A program made the position numbers and the translations under genes. A stretch of 64,000 bases of DNA from Amycolatopsis sp. NBC_01480 (lineage in GTDB: Bacteria > Actinomycetota > Actinomycetes > Mycobacteriales > Pseudonocardiaceae): the NCBI RefSeq assembly GCF_036227205.1, contig NZ_CP109442.1:248001-312000 (forward strand), read 5' to 3'. The notes beneath the pieces are model-generated. The model was not told where the DNA came from. It made no database searches and saw only the letters and a list, made by a program, of their open reading frames with translations. Below are positions 8,615 through 16,418 of this stretch, one piece after another (position 1 is the stretch's first letter; each line of letters begins with the position of its first letter).

Positions 8615-9271
8615 TCAGCCCAGCATCGTGTCGAACAGCTCGTCCGCCGGCGACTTCGTGAGCTTGTAGAACAGCAGCGCGCCGGTCTCGCGGAAGATGT
8701 AGCGGATCTGCGTGCCGCGCTCCTGCACGATCGGCCCGCTGTGCGTCGGCGCGGTCCAGGCGTCCAGGCCCAGGTCCTCGGCCATGGTGCGGCTGCGGAA
8801 CGAGTGCCACGGGTCGCTCACCAGCACCGCCGTGTGCCAGCCGCGCGCCTGCACCTGGTCGGACACCGCGCGCAGGCTGCGCAGGGTGTCGCTGCCCTCG
8901 CCCACGGCGAGCGTCGCCGACTGCGGCACGCCGTGCTTGGTCAGCCACAGCACGCCCGCCTGCGCCTCGGTGTAGTTGTCCGCGGCCTTCTTCCCGCCGG
9001 CGGTGACGATGGTCTTCGCGACGCCCGCGTCGTACAGCTGCTTCGCCTTCTCCAGCCGCGCGGAGAAGATGTCCGACGGCTTCCCGTTGTACTGCGCGGC
9101 GCCGAGCACCACGATCACGTCGGCCTGCGAGCGGTCGTTCCCGCGCGCCACCTGCCACACCCGGAACGCCGTGCCGCCGACGACGGCCAGCAGCACCAGC
9201 ACCGCGCCGAACGCGACCCGGCGCAGCCAGCTCGCGCGCGTCGGCCTCGTTCTCGGTGGGGCAGCACTCAT
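8615..9271 (-). CDS. YdcF/SanA/ElyC family (DUF218) membrane-anchored protein
   Basis: One N-terminal transmembrane helix (about residues 15-37) is followed by a DUF218 domain. Its motifs are DVIVVLGAAQYNGKPS, TIVTAGGK and TAVLVSDPWHSFRS. Family members such as ElyC and SanA affect envelope integrity and lipid-carrier metabolism, but the reaction is not established. ATG at 9271 is preferred over ATG at 9280 because the CAGGA ribosome-binding site is then correctly spaced; the alternative adds three residues. Confidence 0.85.
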   Translation of the reverse strand: MSAAPPRTRPTRASWLRRVAFGAVLVLLAVVGGTAFRVWQVARGNDRSQADVIVVLGAAQYNGKPSDIFSARLEKAKQLYDAGVAKTIVTAGGKKAADNYTEAQAGVLWLTKHGVPQSATLAVGEGSDTLRSLRAVSDQVQARGWHTAVLVSDPWHSFRSRTMAEDLGLDAWTAPTHSGPIVQERGTQIRYIFRETGALLFYKLTKSPADELFDTMLG

Positions 9272-9323
9272 GCCCGCCATCCTGGCAGAGCCACGAACGG
9301 GTGAGGCGCAGACACCCCGGGCA

Positions 9324-9929
9324 CTACAGCCAGCCGCGCTCCTCGGCGAGCCGGACGGCCTCGGCCCGCGTTCGCGCCCCCGTTTTGCCGATCGCCGCCG
9401 ACAAGTGGTTGCGCACAGTGCCTTCCGAGAGGAAAAGCGCCTTCGCGATGTCGGCGACGGTGCTGCCGTCCTTGGCCGTGCTCAGCGCGTCACGCTCGCG
9501 CGCGGTCAGCGGGCTCGCGCCCGTGGCGAGCGATTCGGCGGCGAGCGCCGGGTCGACCACTCGCAGTCCACTGTGGACGCGGCGGACGGCCTCCACGAGC
9601 TGTTCCGGCGGAGCGTCCTTCACCACGAAGCCCGCCGCGCCCGCCGCCATCGCGCGCGCGAGGTACCCGGGGCGGCCGAACGTGGTGCAGATGATCACCC
9701 GGCAGGACGGCAGCGCCTGGTGCAGCTCGGCGGCCGCGGTCAGGCCGTCCTTGCCGGGCATCTGGACGTCGAGCAGCGCGACGTCGGGCTTCGCCTCCCG
9801 GGCCGCGGCGACCACCTCCTCGCCGGAGCCGACCTGCCCCACGACCTCGATGTCGGCTTCCAGCCCCAGCACGGTGGCCAGCGCGCCGCGCACCATCGCC
9901 TGGTCGTCGGCCAGCAGTACCCGGATCAA
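9324..9929 (-). CDS. NarL/LuxR family response regulator
   Basis: A 201-residue two-component regulator. The receiver domain has D8, D9 and phospho-acceptor D54 (VALLDVQMPGKDG). A LuxR-type helix-turn-helix follows at about 138-195 (LTARERDAL, VADIAKALFLSEGTVRNHLS). TTG at 9929 is the only sensible start and overlaps the kinase stop codon (cTTGA), so it is translated by coupling. It is the last gene of an operon with the histidine kinase and ABC exporter and probably controls that exporter's expression. Confidence 0.93.
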   Translation of the reverse strand: MIRVLLADDQAMVRGALATVLGLEADIEVVGQVGSGEEVVAAAREAKPDVALLDVQMPGKDGLTAAAELHQALPSCRVIICTTFGRPGYLARAMAAGAAGFVVKDAPPEQLVEAVRRVHSGLRVVDPALAAESLATGASPLTARERDALSTAKDGSTVADIAKALFLSEGTVRNHLSAAIGKTGARTRAEAVRLAEERGWL

Positions 9930-11131
9930 GCCAGTCCCCCCGCGGTCTCGGCCCGCACCGCCGGGGCGGCCGCGGTGGCCGCCTCCGGTTCCGGGACCTC
10001 CGCCCGGACGGCCAATCCTCCCCCGGGCCGGACGCTCGTGCGCAGCGTCCCCCCGACCGCCGCCAGCCGTTCGGACAATCCGCGCAGGCCGTTGCCCGCC
10101 ACGACTTCGGTCGCGGTGCCGTCGTCCTCCACCTCGAGCCAGCCGCAGCCCAGCCGGACCTTCACCCGGCTCGCCCCCGAATGCCGCAGCACGTTCGTGA
10201 TGGCCTCGCGCAGCACGTAACCGAAGGTGCTCCGCAGCTCGGCCCGCACATTGTCGACCGCGTGCGGCAGGTCCGCCTCGATCTCCGCCGCCCGCAACGC
10301 CGCCCGCGCGCCGGCGATCTCCGCGGGCAGCGACACCTCGCGGTACTCCGTGACCGTGGCCCGCACGTCCGAAAGCGCGCTGCGGGTGAGGCCCTCGACC
10401 TCGCGGATCTCCTGGACCGCGCGCGGGATGTCGCCGGAGCTTTCCAGCACCCGCCGCGCCAGGCCGGCCTTCACGGTGATCGTGGTCAGGCTGTGGCCCA
10501 GCAGGTCGTGCAGGTCGCGGGCCACGCGCTCGCGCTCGGTGGCGACGGCGAGCGTGCCGATCTCCCGGTTCGCGATCTCCAGCCGCCGGATCGCGCGGAT
10601 CAGGTTGGACATGAAGAACATGGCCGCCGTGACGCCCGCGACCGAGCCGAGGTCGCCGGTGCTGCCGGCCAGCCTGCCGACCGCGAACAGCAAGGCCATG
10701 GCCACCAGCATCCCTGCGACGTCGAAGATCAGCGCCCACGCGGCGGGCAGCAGGAACGCGATGGTGGCGGTGGCGTAGAGCAGGACGTACGAGCTGGCCC
10801 CCGGCACCATCACCGTGGCGATGCCCACCGCCAGCATCGCCAGGCTGAACAGCAGCTTGGTGCGGCGCTCCCGGCCGAACATCGTCGGGAAGACCAGGTA
10901 CATGACGCCGTAGCCGCACAGCAGCAGCCATTCCAGCACGTGCAGCGGCGTGAACTCGGACTGGAGCAGGTACTGCGTCGCCGGGATCAGGAACGGCAGG
11001 AGGAATACGAGGCCGACGATCCACCACCGCCCGCCGTGCGGCCGGTCCTGGCCCGAATCGCCGATCGGATCGGCCCACCACGTGTCGCGGTCGGCCAGCA
11101 CCGACCGCCCCCGGCTCTGTGTCTCCGCCAT
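9926..11131 (-). CDS. Sensor histidine kinase, NarL/DesK type
   Basis: The protein has about five to six transmembrane helices in the N-terminal half. These are followed by a HisKA_3 dimerisation domain with the H-box ERERVARDLHDLLGHSL and a HATPase domain (DDGTATEVVAGNGLRGLSERL). DesK-like kinases with membrane sensors often respond to membrane state or to drugs handled by the linked ABC exporter. ATG at 11131 is chosen. A TTG at 11161 that overlaps the permease stop would add ten residues and has no good ribosome-binding site. It overlaps the regulator gene by 4 bp. Confidence 0.92.
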   Translation of the reverse strand: MAETQSRGRSVLADRDTWWADPIGDSGQDRPHGGRWWIVGLVFLLPFLIPATQYLLQSEFTPLHVLEWLLLCGYGVMYLVFPTMFGRERRTKLLFSLAMLAVGIATVMVPGASSYVLLYATATIAFLLPAAWALIFDVAGMLVAMALLFAVGRLAGSTGDLGSVAGVTAAMFFMSNLIRAIRRLEIANREIGTLAVATERERVARDLHDLLGHSLTTITVKAGLARRVLESSGDIPRAVQEIREVEGLTRSALSDVRATVTEYREVSLPAEIAGARAALRAAEIEADLPHAVDNVRAELRSTFGYVLREAITNVLRHSGASRVKVRLGCGWLEVEDDGTATEVVAGNGLRGLSERLAAVGGTLRTSVRPGGGLAVRAEVPEPEAATAAAPAVRAETAGGLA

Positions 11132-11157
11132 CTCGGCCCTGCCCCCGTTCCCTCTGG

Positions 11158-11898
11158 TCAAACCCGCGCGCTGTCCTTACGGTAACGCCTGATCACGAGC
11201 GTCCCGAGGACGATGGTCCAGGCGCCGAGCACCGCGACCGCCGTCGGGAAGGCCACCAGCATCTCGTTCGTCACGGCGGGGCGCACCAGGCCGAGCACCC
11301 AGTAGGTCGGCATCGCCTGCGCCAGCTGGTGCATCCAGCCCGGCATGGTCTCGAGCGGGATCCACAGCCCGCCCAGGAAGCCCATGCCCAGCATCACGAT
11401 CATGTTCACCGGCTGCATCGACTCCGGCGTGCCGAACTGGCCCAGCAGCAGGCCGAGCAGCACGAGCGGGATGGTGCCGAGCCAGATCCCGACGATGATG
11501 CGGACCCAGCCGGCCGCGTCGAGGTGCACACCCTCGGCGAAGACCGCGAGCAGCGGCACCAGCACCAGCGCGGGCAGGCCCACGAGCAGGCCCGAAAGCG
11601 CTTTGCCGCCGAGGTAACCCGCGCCCGAGAGCGGGGTCAGCCGCAGCTGCCGTTGCCAGCCGGTGGCGCGTTCGACGGCGAGCTTGGCGCCGTTCATGGT
11701 GGCCGCGGCGAAAGCGCCGAAGGCCATCATGTTGACCATGACCACGGCGACGATCGCCGCGTGGTCCGGGTCGCTGGCCTTGGTGAAGACGTTGGCCTGC
11801 AACAGGAACATCAAGACCGGGAAGGCGACCACGAACACGATGAACCGCGGCGAGCGGAACAGCCGCCGGACTTCGACGGTGAGGTAGCTGAGGTTCAT
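11158..11898 (-). CDS. ABC-2 type transporter permease
   Basis: The 246-residue protein has six predicted membrane helices in the ABC-2 pattern: an N-terminal helix VFVVAFPVLMFLLQ, then MAFGAFAAATMNGAKLAVERATGWQRQ-type loop, cut here for length, and a final pair of helices. It forms the membrane half of an exporter with the ATPase whose gene overlaps its start by 4 bp. Both are linked to a two-component system, as for antimicrobial-peptide or lipid exporters. The substrate cannot be told from the sequence. Confidence 0.9.
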   Translation of the reverse strand: MNLSYLTVEVRRLFRSPRFIVFVVAFPVLMFLLQANVFTKASDPDHAAIVAVVMVNMMAFGAFAAATMNGAKLAVERATGWQRQLRLTPLSGAGYLGGKALSGLLVGLPALVLVPLLAVFAEGVHLDAAGWVRIIVGIWLGTIPLVLLGLLLGQFGTPESMQPVNMIVMLGMGFLGGLWIPLETMPGWMHQLAQAMPTYWVLGLVRPAVTNEMLVAFPTAVAVLGAWTIVLGTLVIRRYRKDSARV

Positions 11899-12854
11899 CG
11901 GCCTGCTTCTTCCGGGTCGGTCTCGCTCGCGGTCAGGGAAAGGAAGGCGCCTTCGAGGCCGACGGCGCTGATCTCGATGTCGCGCACGTCCGGCACTGCC
12001 GTCATGAGTGCCCGCAACGTGGTGTCGGAGGCGGAGCTCGAAATGGCGACGCGCTCGCCGCGCAGCTCGAACTCGGTGACGCCGGGCAGCCGCCCCACCA
12101 GCCGTCCGATCTCGTCGTCCGCGCCGGGCAACACGGCGCGGATGGTGCGCCCGCCGGCCAGCGCGCGAACCTGAGCCACGGACCCGTCGGCGACGACGCG
12201 GCCGGAGCGCATCAGGACCACCCGGTCGGCGAACTCCTCGGCCTCTTCCAGGTAATGCGTCGCGAACAGGACGGTGCGGCCGCTCTCGGTGAAGGCGTAC
12301 ATGGACTTCCAGAACTCGCGCCGCGTGCCGACGTCCATCGCGGCGGTCGGCTCGTCCAACACAAGAAGGTCCGGGTCCGACACCAGCGCGACGGCGAACC
12401 GCACCCGCTGCTTCTGCCCGCCGGACAGCTTGTTCGCCCGCCGGTCGGCCAGGTCGGCGATCCCCGCGCGCTCCAGCGCCTCGGCCAGCGGCATCGGCCG
12501 CCGATGCAGATTCGCGACCATGCCGACGGTCTCGCGCACGGTCAGGTCGTCGAGCAGCGTGCCGCCCTGCAGCATCGCCCCGATCATCCCCGCGCGCACG
12601 GCCCCGGCGGCGGTCTTGCCGAACACGCTGACCTCGCCCGCGTCGGGCCGGCTGAGCCCCAGAATCAGGTCGACGGTGGTGGATTTCCCGGCGCCGTTCG
12701 GCCCGAGCAGTGCCACTACTTCGCCTGGCGCGATCGTCAAGTCGACGCCGTCGACGGCGCGCACGTCGCCGTACTGCTTCCTCAACCCGGTCAGGTGTAC
12801 GGCCGCCCCCGCCGCGACGTCCCGCGCCCCGCGTTCGGCCTGTGTGGTTTCCAT
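11895..12854 (-). CDS. ABC transporter ATP-binding protein
   Basis: This is the nucleotide-binding subunit of the exporter. Walker A is LLGPNGAGKST, the signature is LSGGQKQR, Walker B is LLVLDEPTAAMD and the H-loop is FATHYLEEA. A C-terminal extension of about 80 residues follows, as in drug-resistance ABC-2 exporters. ATG at 12854 (METTQAERG) is preferred. A GTG at 12890 would add twelve residues, lacks a ribosome-binding site and sits on the probable promoter. It is the first gene of the four-gene operon ending at 9324. Confidence 0.95.
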   Translation of the reverse strand: METTQAERGARDVAAGAAVHLTGLRKQYGDVRAVDGVDLTIAPGEVVALLGPNGAGKSTTVDLILGLSRPDAGEVSVFGKTAAGAVRAGMIGAMLQGGTLLDDLTVRETVGMVANLHRRPMPLAEALERAGIADLADRRANKLSGGQKQRVRFAVALVSDPDLLVLDEPTAAMDVGTRREFWKSMYAFTESGRTVLFATHYLEEAEEFADRVVLMRSGRVVADGSVAQVRALAGGRTIRAVLPGADDEIGRLVGRLPGVTEFELRGERVAISSSASDTTLRALMTAVPDVRDIEISAVGLEGAFLSLTASETDPEEAGR

Positions 12855-12899
12855 GTCCTGAACTGTGGCGCTGGGAGCGAGGCGGGCCACAGGCCTTGC

Positions 12900-12918
12900 G
12901 TCATGACGTGGGCATGAC
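12900..12918. promoter_or_regulatory. Candidate operator upstream of the ABC-two-component operon
   Basis: TCATGAC (12901-12907) and GCATGAC (12912-12918) form a direct repeat one helical turn apart, and GTCATGAC is itself palindromic. The site is 46-64 bp upstream of the ATPase start codon, a position where a LuxR-type response regulator could bind for autoregulation. Only position and symmetry support this. Confidence 0.35.
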
Positions 12919-12994
12919 AGGTGTCAGGGGTGGGGTGATGCCTCTCGGACCGCGCGGTGCCCGGGCGGGAGACGCTCTCCGGTACCAGAGAAAC

Positions 12995-13354
12995 TCAACG
13001 AATGGGGTTATCCTCGAACTCGTAGTCTCCCAGCCAAGCCAACTGAACACCCACACCCGCATAGCTGGGCGCCTCGATCTTCTCGATCTCCGCAGTAATG
13101 AACTGCTTGATTCGCTCCATGTCAGCGGAATCCACGATCACCAGCGACCGCCCCATCAGAAACCCTTCGCGGGCGATCGTCGCCTGCAACGCCTTGGGCG
13201 TGCACACGATAAACTGGACTATCTCCTCACCCCTGGGGTCGTTGTCCGGTCCGACGATGACTTGAAGCGGAAGCCAGAAATTATCTGGGTCCTCGGGGCT
13301 GAAGTTGCGGAGGTCGGCATCCGCCGTCTCGAAGTAACGAACTTTTGGCTTCAT
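12995..13354 (-). CDS. Imm8-like immunity protein, copy 2
   Basis: The 119-residue protein resembles the Imm8 group of polymorphic-toxin immunity proteins (aromatic FWLPLQVIVG core, EEIVQFIVCTPKAL strand, acidic C-terminus WLGDYEFEDNPIR). The assignment is by recollection of the family and needs a profile search. It differs from copy 1 at only eight of 119 residues. ATG at 13354 matches copy 1. An in-frame ATG at 13432 with AAGGGG upstream could extend it by 26 residues (MSDQLPTAGDNQWELQ...). It is the last gene of the island, whose base composition is more AT-rich than the flanks. Confidence 0.75.
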   Translation of the reverse strand: MKPKVRYFETADADLRNFSPEDPDNFWLPLQVIVGPDNDPRGEEIVQFIVCTPKALQATIAREGFLMGRSLVIVDSADMERIKQFITAEIEKIEAPSYAGVGVQLAWLGDYEFEDNPIR

Positions 13355-13496
13355 GGCATATCCGTAATGTTGAGGTGAAGGTTCTTGTAATTCCCACTGA
13401 TTGTCGCCCGCCGTGGGAAGTTGGTCTGACATCGAGGCCCCTTCGCGGTCTCGAAACCCCAGCACCGACGAATACGGCCGCCGGGACCAGGAAGAC

Positions 13497-13856
13497 TCAC
13501 CGAATGGGGTTATCCTCGAACTCATAGTCTCCCAGCCAAGCCAACTGAACACCCACACCCGCATAGCTGGGCGCCTCGATCTTCTCGATCTCCGCAGTAA
13601 TGAACTGCTTGATCCGCCCCATGTCAGCCGAATCCACAATCACCAGCGAACGCCCCATCAGAAACCCCTCACGAGCCACCGTCGCCTGCAACGCCTTGGG
13701 CGTGCACACGATAAACTGAACTATCTCCTCACCCCTGGGGTCGTCATCCGGGCCGACGATGACGTGAATCGGGAGCCAGAAGTTTTCCGGGTCCTCGGGG
13801 CTGAAATTATCAAGGTCGGCATCGGCTGTGTCGAAGTAACGCACTTTTGGCTTCAT
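13497..13856 (-). CDS. Imm8-like immunity protein, copy 1
   Basis: This 119-residue near-twin of copy 2 has the same FWLP, VIVGPDDDPRGEEIVQF and FLMGRSLVIVDSADM blocks. The start ATG is at 13856, with GGA eight to ten bases upstream. The repeat unit is 502 bp and includes about 80 bp of upstream DNA. In that DNA the peptide pattern DNHWELQE-SPSQHYG is recognisable but shifted out of frame by one extra base just before the ATG. The gene lies directly downstream of a toxin-like remnant, the usual place for a cognate immunity gene. The target toxin is not known. Confidence 0.75.
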   Translation of the reverse strand: MKPKVRYFDTADADLDNFSPEDPENFWLPIHVIVGPDDDPRGEEIVQFIVCTPKALQATVAREGFLMGRSLVIVDSADMGRIKQFITAEIEKIEAPSYAGVGVQLAWLGDYEFEDNPIR

Positions 13857-13930
13857 AGTTTTGTCCGTAATGTTGAGATGGAGATTCTTGAAGTTCCCAA
13901 TGATTGTCGGCCGCATGGGAGGTTGGCCTG

Positions 13931-14295
13931 CTACCGTTGCCCGCTGCGCTTAGGGTCAAGTCGGGTCTTTGAACGTGAGCGGGCGGCAATTCGCAACCCG
14001 TCAGCGCTCACTATCGCCTTCCCGTCCGTAGAGAACCGCCAACCCAGGCCGGCCCGGGTCGCGCCCACTCTAGCGGCCTCCCCTTTGGTCACAAAACCCA
14101 TTAAGTCGACCTTCTTGTTGTTGCGCGCAGCGTCTTCCAGCATGCGTCCAGCTCCCTCACACGAGCAGCCTGCGGGCCACCTGCCGCTCCGGGCTCCTCG
14201 GCCAGCCGACCGGCTTCAGCCGCCGCCTGGGCCGCGTCCGCTGCCTGATCAGCCGAGATACCAGTCTGGTGTGCCCACGACTGACTCGCGTTCAC
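13931..14295 (-). pseudogene. Possible remnant of a polymorphic-toxin C-terminal region, frameshifted
   Basis: Two overlapping minus-strand frames are visible. The first (14295-14101) reads VNASQSWAHQTGISADQAAD and then an alanine-rich stretch. The second (14143-13931) reads MLEDAARNNKKVDLMGFV and KAIVSADGLRIA, ending SKTRLDPKRSGQR. The second has the look of a toxin tail that precedes an immunity gene, and it ends 75 bp before Imm8-like copy 1. No long toxin frame precedes either piece. I interpret this as a leftover tip whose frames were separated by a frameshift. A genuine small gene at 14143-13931 cannot be excluded. Confidence 0.4.
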
Positions 14296-14463
14296 AGCAG
14301 TGACGGCGCGCGCAGCTTACACTCGAGCCGTGGCTGCCGGTTCCTCGGACGGAACGCACTACTCACCCACGGAACGGGTCTTCACCTCGACGACCGGCCG
14401 GCTTGACACCCGAAATCCCCAGCGCCCAGCTCCACCCCATGCGACTGTCAGGACTCCGATCAG

Positions 14464-14847
14464 CTATTTCTCCCAGAATTTTTCCGCCTCTTCACTCATT
14501 CCGTAGAAATGTCCTTTCCGATCTTGCTCTTTCAGGTCAGGCAGACCGTCGGATGACATTCTTTTGCTATCTTCATTCGACAATTCGGGAAGTTTCTTTC
14601 TTCTGGCCCGCTTGAGCTTTCGCGGGTGCCCCTCGTGCACAAAGACCGCAGCCAGAGAGGATGCAGTCGCCAGCATCATGCTCCCGCCGGAAGGAGTCGA
14701 TGGGCCTTTTAACAAGAGCCACTCCGCCACCCCGCAGATCCTCATGAGTTCATCATTTGAGCAAGTCAAAGCCCAATCGGACGCTTCGCCTTCGCCGTAT
14801 TCAAGCAGGTCTCTCGAGATCAACCCTCTGCTCACAGAAAACACCAT
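14464..14847 (-). CDS. Island family protein, paralogue 4 (unrecognised, probable immunity protein)
   Basis: The 127-residue protein is closely similar to paralogue 1 along its length. Shared blocks are LEYGEGEASDWALTCS, RICGVAEWLLLKGPSTPSG, LAAVFVHEGHPRKLKRARRK and a C-terminal FYGMSEEAEKFWEK. There is no signal peptide or membrane segment; the centre is basic and the N-terminus acidic. ATG at 14847 has CAGGA about nine bases upstream. I do not recognise the family. Tandem copies beside Imm8-like genes and a toxin-like remnant make a toxin-immunity role the best guess. Confidence 0.7.
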   Translation of the reverse strand: MVFSVSRGLISRDLLEYGEGEASDWALTCSNDELMRICGVAEWLLLKGPSTPSGGSMMLATASSLAAVFVHEGHPRKLKRARRKKLPELSNEDSKRMSSDGLPDLKEQDRKGHFYGMSEEAEKFWEK

Positions 14848-14998
14848 TACGCGGTCCTGACCGTTCGTATCCGAACCTAGGAATATGCAACATAACCTGC
14901 ATCACTACGTCGCTGACAGCCACGGATCGAGGCCAGCTTGATTCTCCAGCACTCTTCACGTTCTCCGCGATCAATTCCAGTCACTCCAGGTAATTCAC

Positions 14999-15385
14999 TT
15001 AGACACTCTCCGTTCTGGTCCAAAAATCCTTGAAACCCTCGGTAACGCCGTAATAGGTTCCTTTTTTCTGGATAATCCAGCAACGAAATCCTATCCAGAA
15101 GAGCATCGGAATAACTACGTGAATCCGCCCGGATATTCTTTCGAATCTTACGCCGCAGCAGCCAAGGGCTACCTTCTTTTACAAATTCGGCAGCCAACGC
15201 GACAGCTTTATCCACCATCATCCCCGCCTCCGACGGAGTCGTCGGCCCCTGGTACATCAACCAATCAGCGACGCGACAGACTCGCACGAATTCTTCATCG
15301 GAGCATCCCAGTGCCCAATCGGCCACAACATCCTCGCCGTACTGCGCAGAACTCTGCGCAATCGATCTTCGCGTCGTCGAAACAT
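14999..15385 (-). pseudogene. Island family protein, paralogue 3, with two single-base lesions
   Basis: Homology to the other copies is clear: GCSDEEFVRVCRVADWLM, GPTTPSE, LAAEFVKEG. The ancestral ATG at 15385 is followed by TTTCGACGACG, where paralogue 2 has an extra C, so codon 2 has lost one base. Near 15060 a run of six A has gained one. Reading the other frame from there restores KKGTYYGVTEGFKDFW and a stop at 14999, exactly the family C-terminus. As written, the open frame runs from TTG 15446 to 14877 and has a foreign 45-residue tail. A homopolymer sequencing error could explain one lesion, but hardly both. Confidence 0.65.
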
Positions 15386-15432
15386 TTTTCTCCCTGCGCT
15401 TCGACTTGCCTGGTTCGGAGTTGACCCCGGAG

Positions 15433-15831
15433 TCAGGTCGCGCCAAAACTTCCCGTACCCCAAAAATTCTTCAGCTCTCCCGTAACGCCGTAGAATTTAC
15501 CTTTCTCCCTCAGTTCAGGCAGAGACGGATCCTCTCTCTTCTCCATTTCTTCAGACCATCCTGGCGGAAAATCCGAGAGCTTCTTACGTCGACTCCTCGC
15601 AAGCTCCCTTGGCGCACCCTCGCGGACGAATACCGCTGCGACAGCGATCCCTCGCGCAACCATCATGCTCGCACCCGAGGGCGTTTTCGGTCCATACAAC
15701 AGTATCCAGTCCGCAACTCCGCAAACTCGGATAAATTCATCATCACTGCAGAAAAAGACCCACTTGGCCGCCTCCTCTTCGCCGTATTCGAGTAGACCTT
15801 TTGCCGCCAACACCCTGCTAGTGGAAAGCAT
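15433..15831 (-). CDS. Island family protein, paralogue 2 (unrecognised, probable immunity protein)
   Basis: The 132-residue member of the four-copy family shows LLEYGEEEAAKWVFFCSDDE, RVCGVADWILLYGPKTPSG, AAVFVREGAPRELARSRRKK and FYGVTGELKNFWG. It is more divergent from paralogues 1 and 4 than those are from each other, so the array is not a single recent amplification. Its C-terminus runs a few residues past the family end (TGSFGAT). ATG at 15831 follows paralogue 1 after a 42-bp gap. The family is unknown to me. Confidence 0.7.
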   Translation of the reverse strand: MLSTSRVLAAKGLLEYGEEEAAKWVFFCSDDEFIRVCGVADWILLYGPKTPSGASMMVARGIAVAAVFVREGAPRELARSRRKKLSDFPPGWSEEMEKREDPSLPELREKGKFYGVTGELKNFWGTGSFGAT

Positions 15832-15873
15832 CCCAACCCTTCACTGCCTCGTTCAGGCGAGTGGACGGGGAAA

Positions 15874-16254
15874 TTATTCCCCCCAAAACTTCTCCGCCTC
15901 TTCGGTCACTCCATAGAAACGTCCTTTCGCGTCTTGCTCTTCCCGATCCGGCCGACCACCAGATGAAATTCTCTCACGCTCTTCGAGAGATAGCTCAGGA
16001 AGTTTTTTCCGTCTTGACCGCTTGAGCTTCCGTGGGTGCCCATCGTGAACGAATACCGCAGCCAGGGACGCTGCAGTCGTCAGCATCATACTGGCACCGG
16101 ACGGGGTAGATGGACCCTTCAGCAGGAGCCAATCCGCGACTCCGCAGACCCTTATGAGCTCATCGTCCGAACAAGTCAAAGCCCAATGGGATACTTCGCC
16201 TTCATCGTATTCAATCAGACCTCTTGCGATCAATCCACGACTAGCGCTCAACAT
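15874..16254 (-). CDS. Island family protein, paralogue 1 (unrecognised, probable immunity protein)
   Basis: First gene of the island in transcription order; 126 residues. Consensus blocks are LIEYDEGEVSHWALTCSDDE, RVCGVADWLLLKGPSTPSG, LAAVFVHDGHPRKLKRSRRK, and the C-terminal FYGVTEEAEKFWGE. AAAGGATC, about 13 bases ahead of the ATG at 16254, is a plausible ribosome-binding site. The protein appears cytosolic and helical. Function is unknown; proximity to Imm8-like genes suggests immunity against a contact- or secretion-delivered toxin. Confidence 0.72.
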   Translation of the reverse strand: MLSASRGLIARGLIEYDEGEVSHWALTCSDDELIRVCGVADWLLLKGPSTPSGASMMLTTAASLAAVFVHDGHPRKLKRSRRKKLPELSLEERERISSGGRPDREEQDAKGRFYGVTEEAEKFWGE

Positions 16255-16340
16255 GATCGCACGATCCTTTACCCCGCATGTCCATGCTTTTCGAATTGAT
16301 CAGCCATCCGGAAGCATACCGATCCGGGCGCCATCGCCCC

Positions 16341-16369
16341 GGTACAGGACAGGCACCCGGCCACGTCAA
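16341..16369 (-). promoter_or_regulatory. Weak candidate promoter of the immunity island
   Basis: On the minus strand TTGACG (16369-16364) is followed after 17 bases by TGTACC (16346-16341), about 87 bases before the paralogue 1 start codon. The -35 is good and the -10 poor. It is the best candidate between the glyS terminator and the first island gene. Confidence 0.25.
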
Positions 16370-16418
16370 CCCCACGTCTTGTGCGCTGGGCATGGACGCA
16401 TCACGGCCCGGAAACGCC

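Noticed and set aside
14877..15446. Paralogue 3 as an intact 189-residue gene
   Set aside because: The family C-terminus is found in another frame and the ancestral start codon is out of frame, so a frameshifted copy explains the data better.
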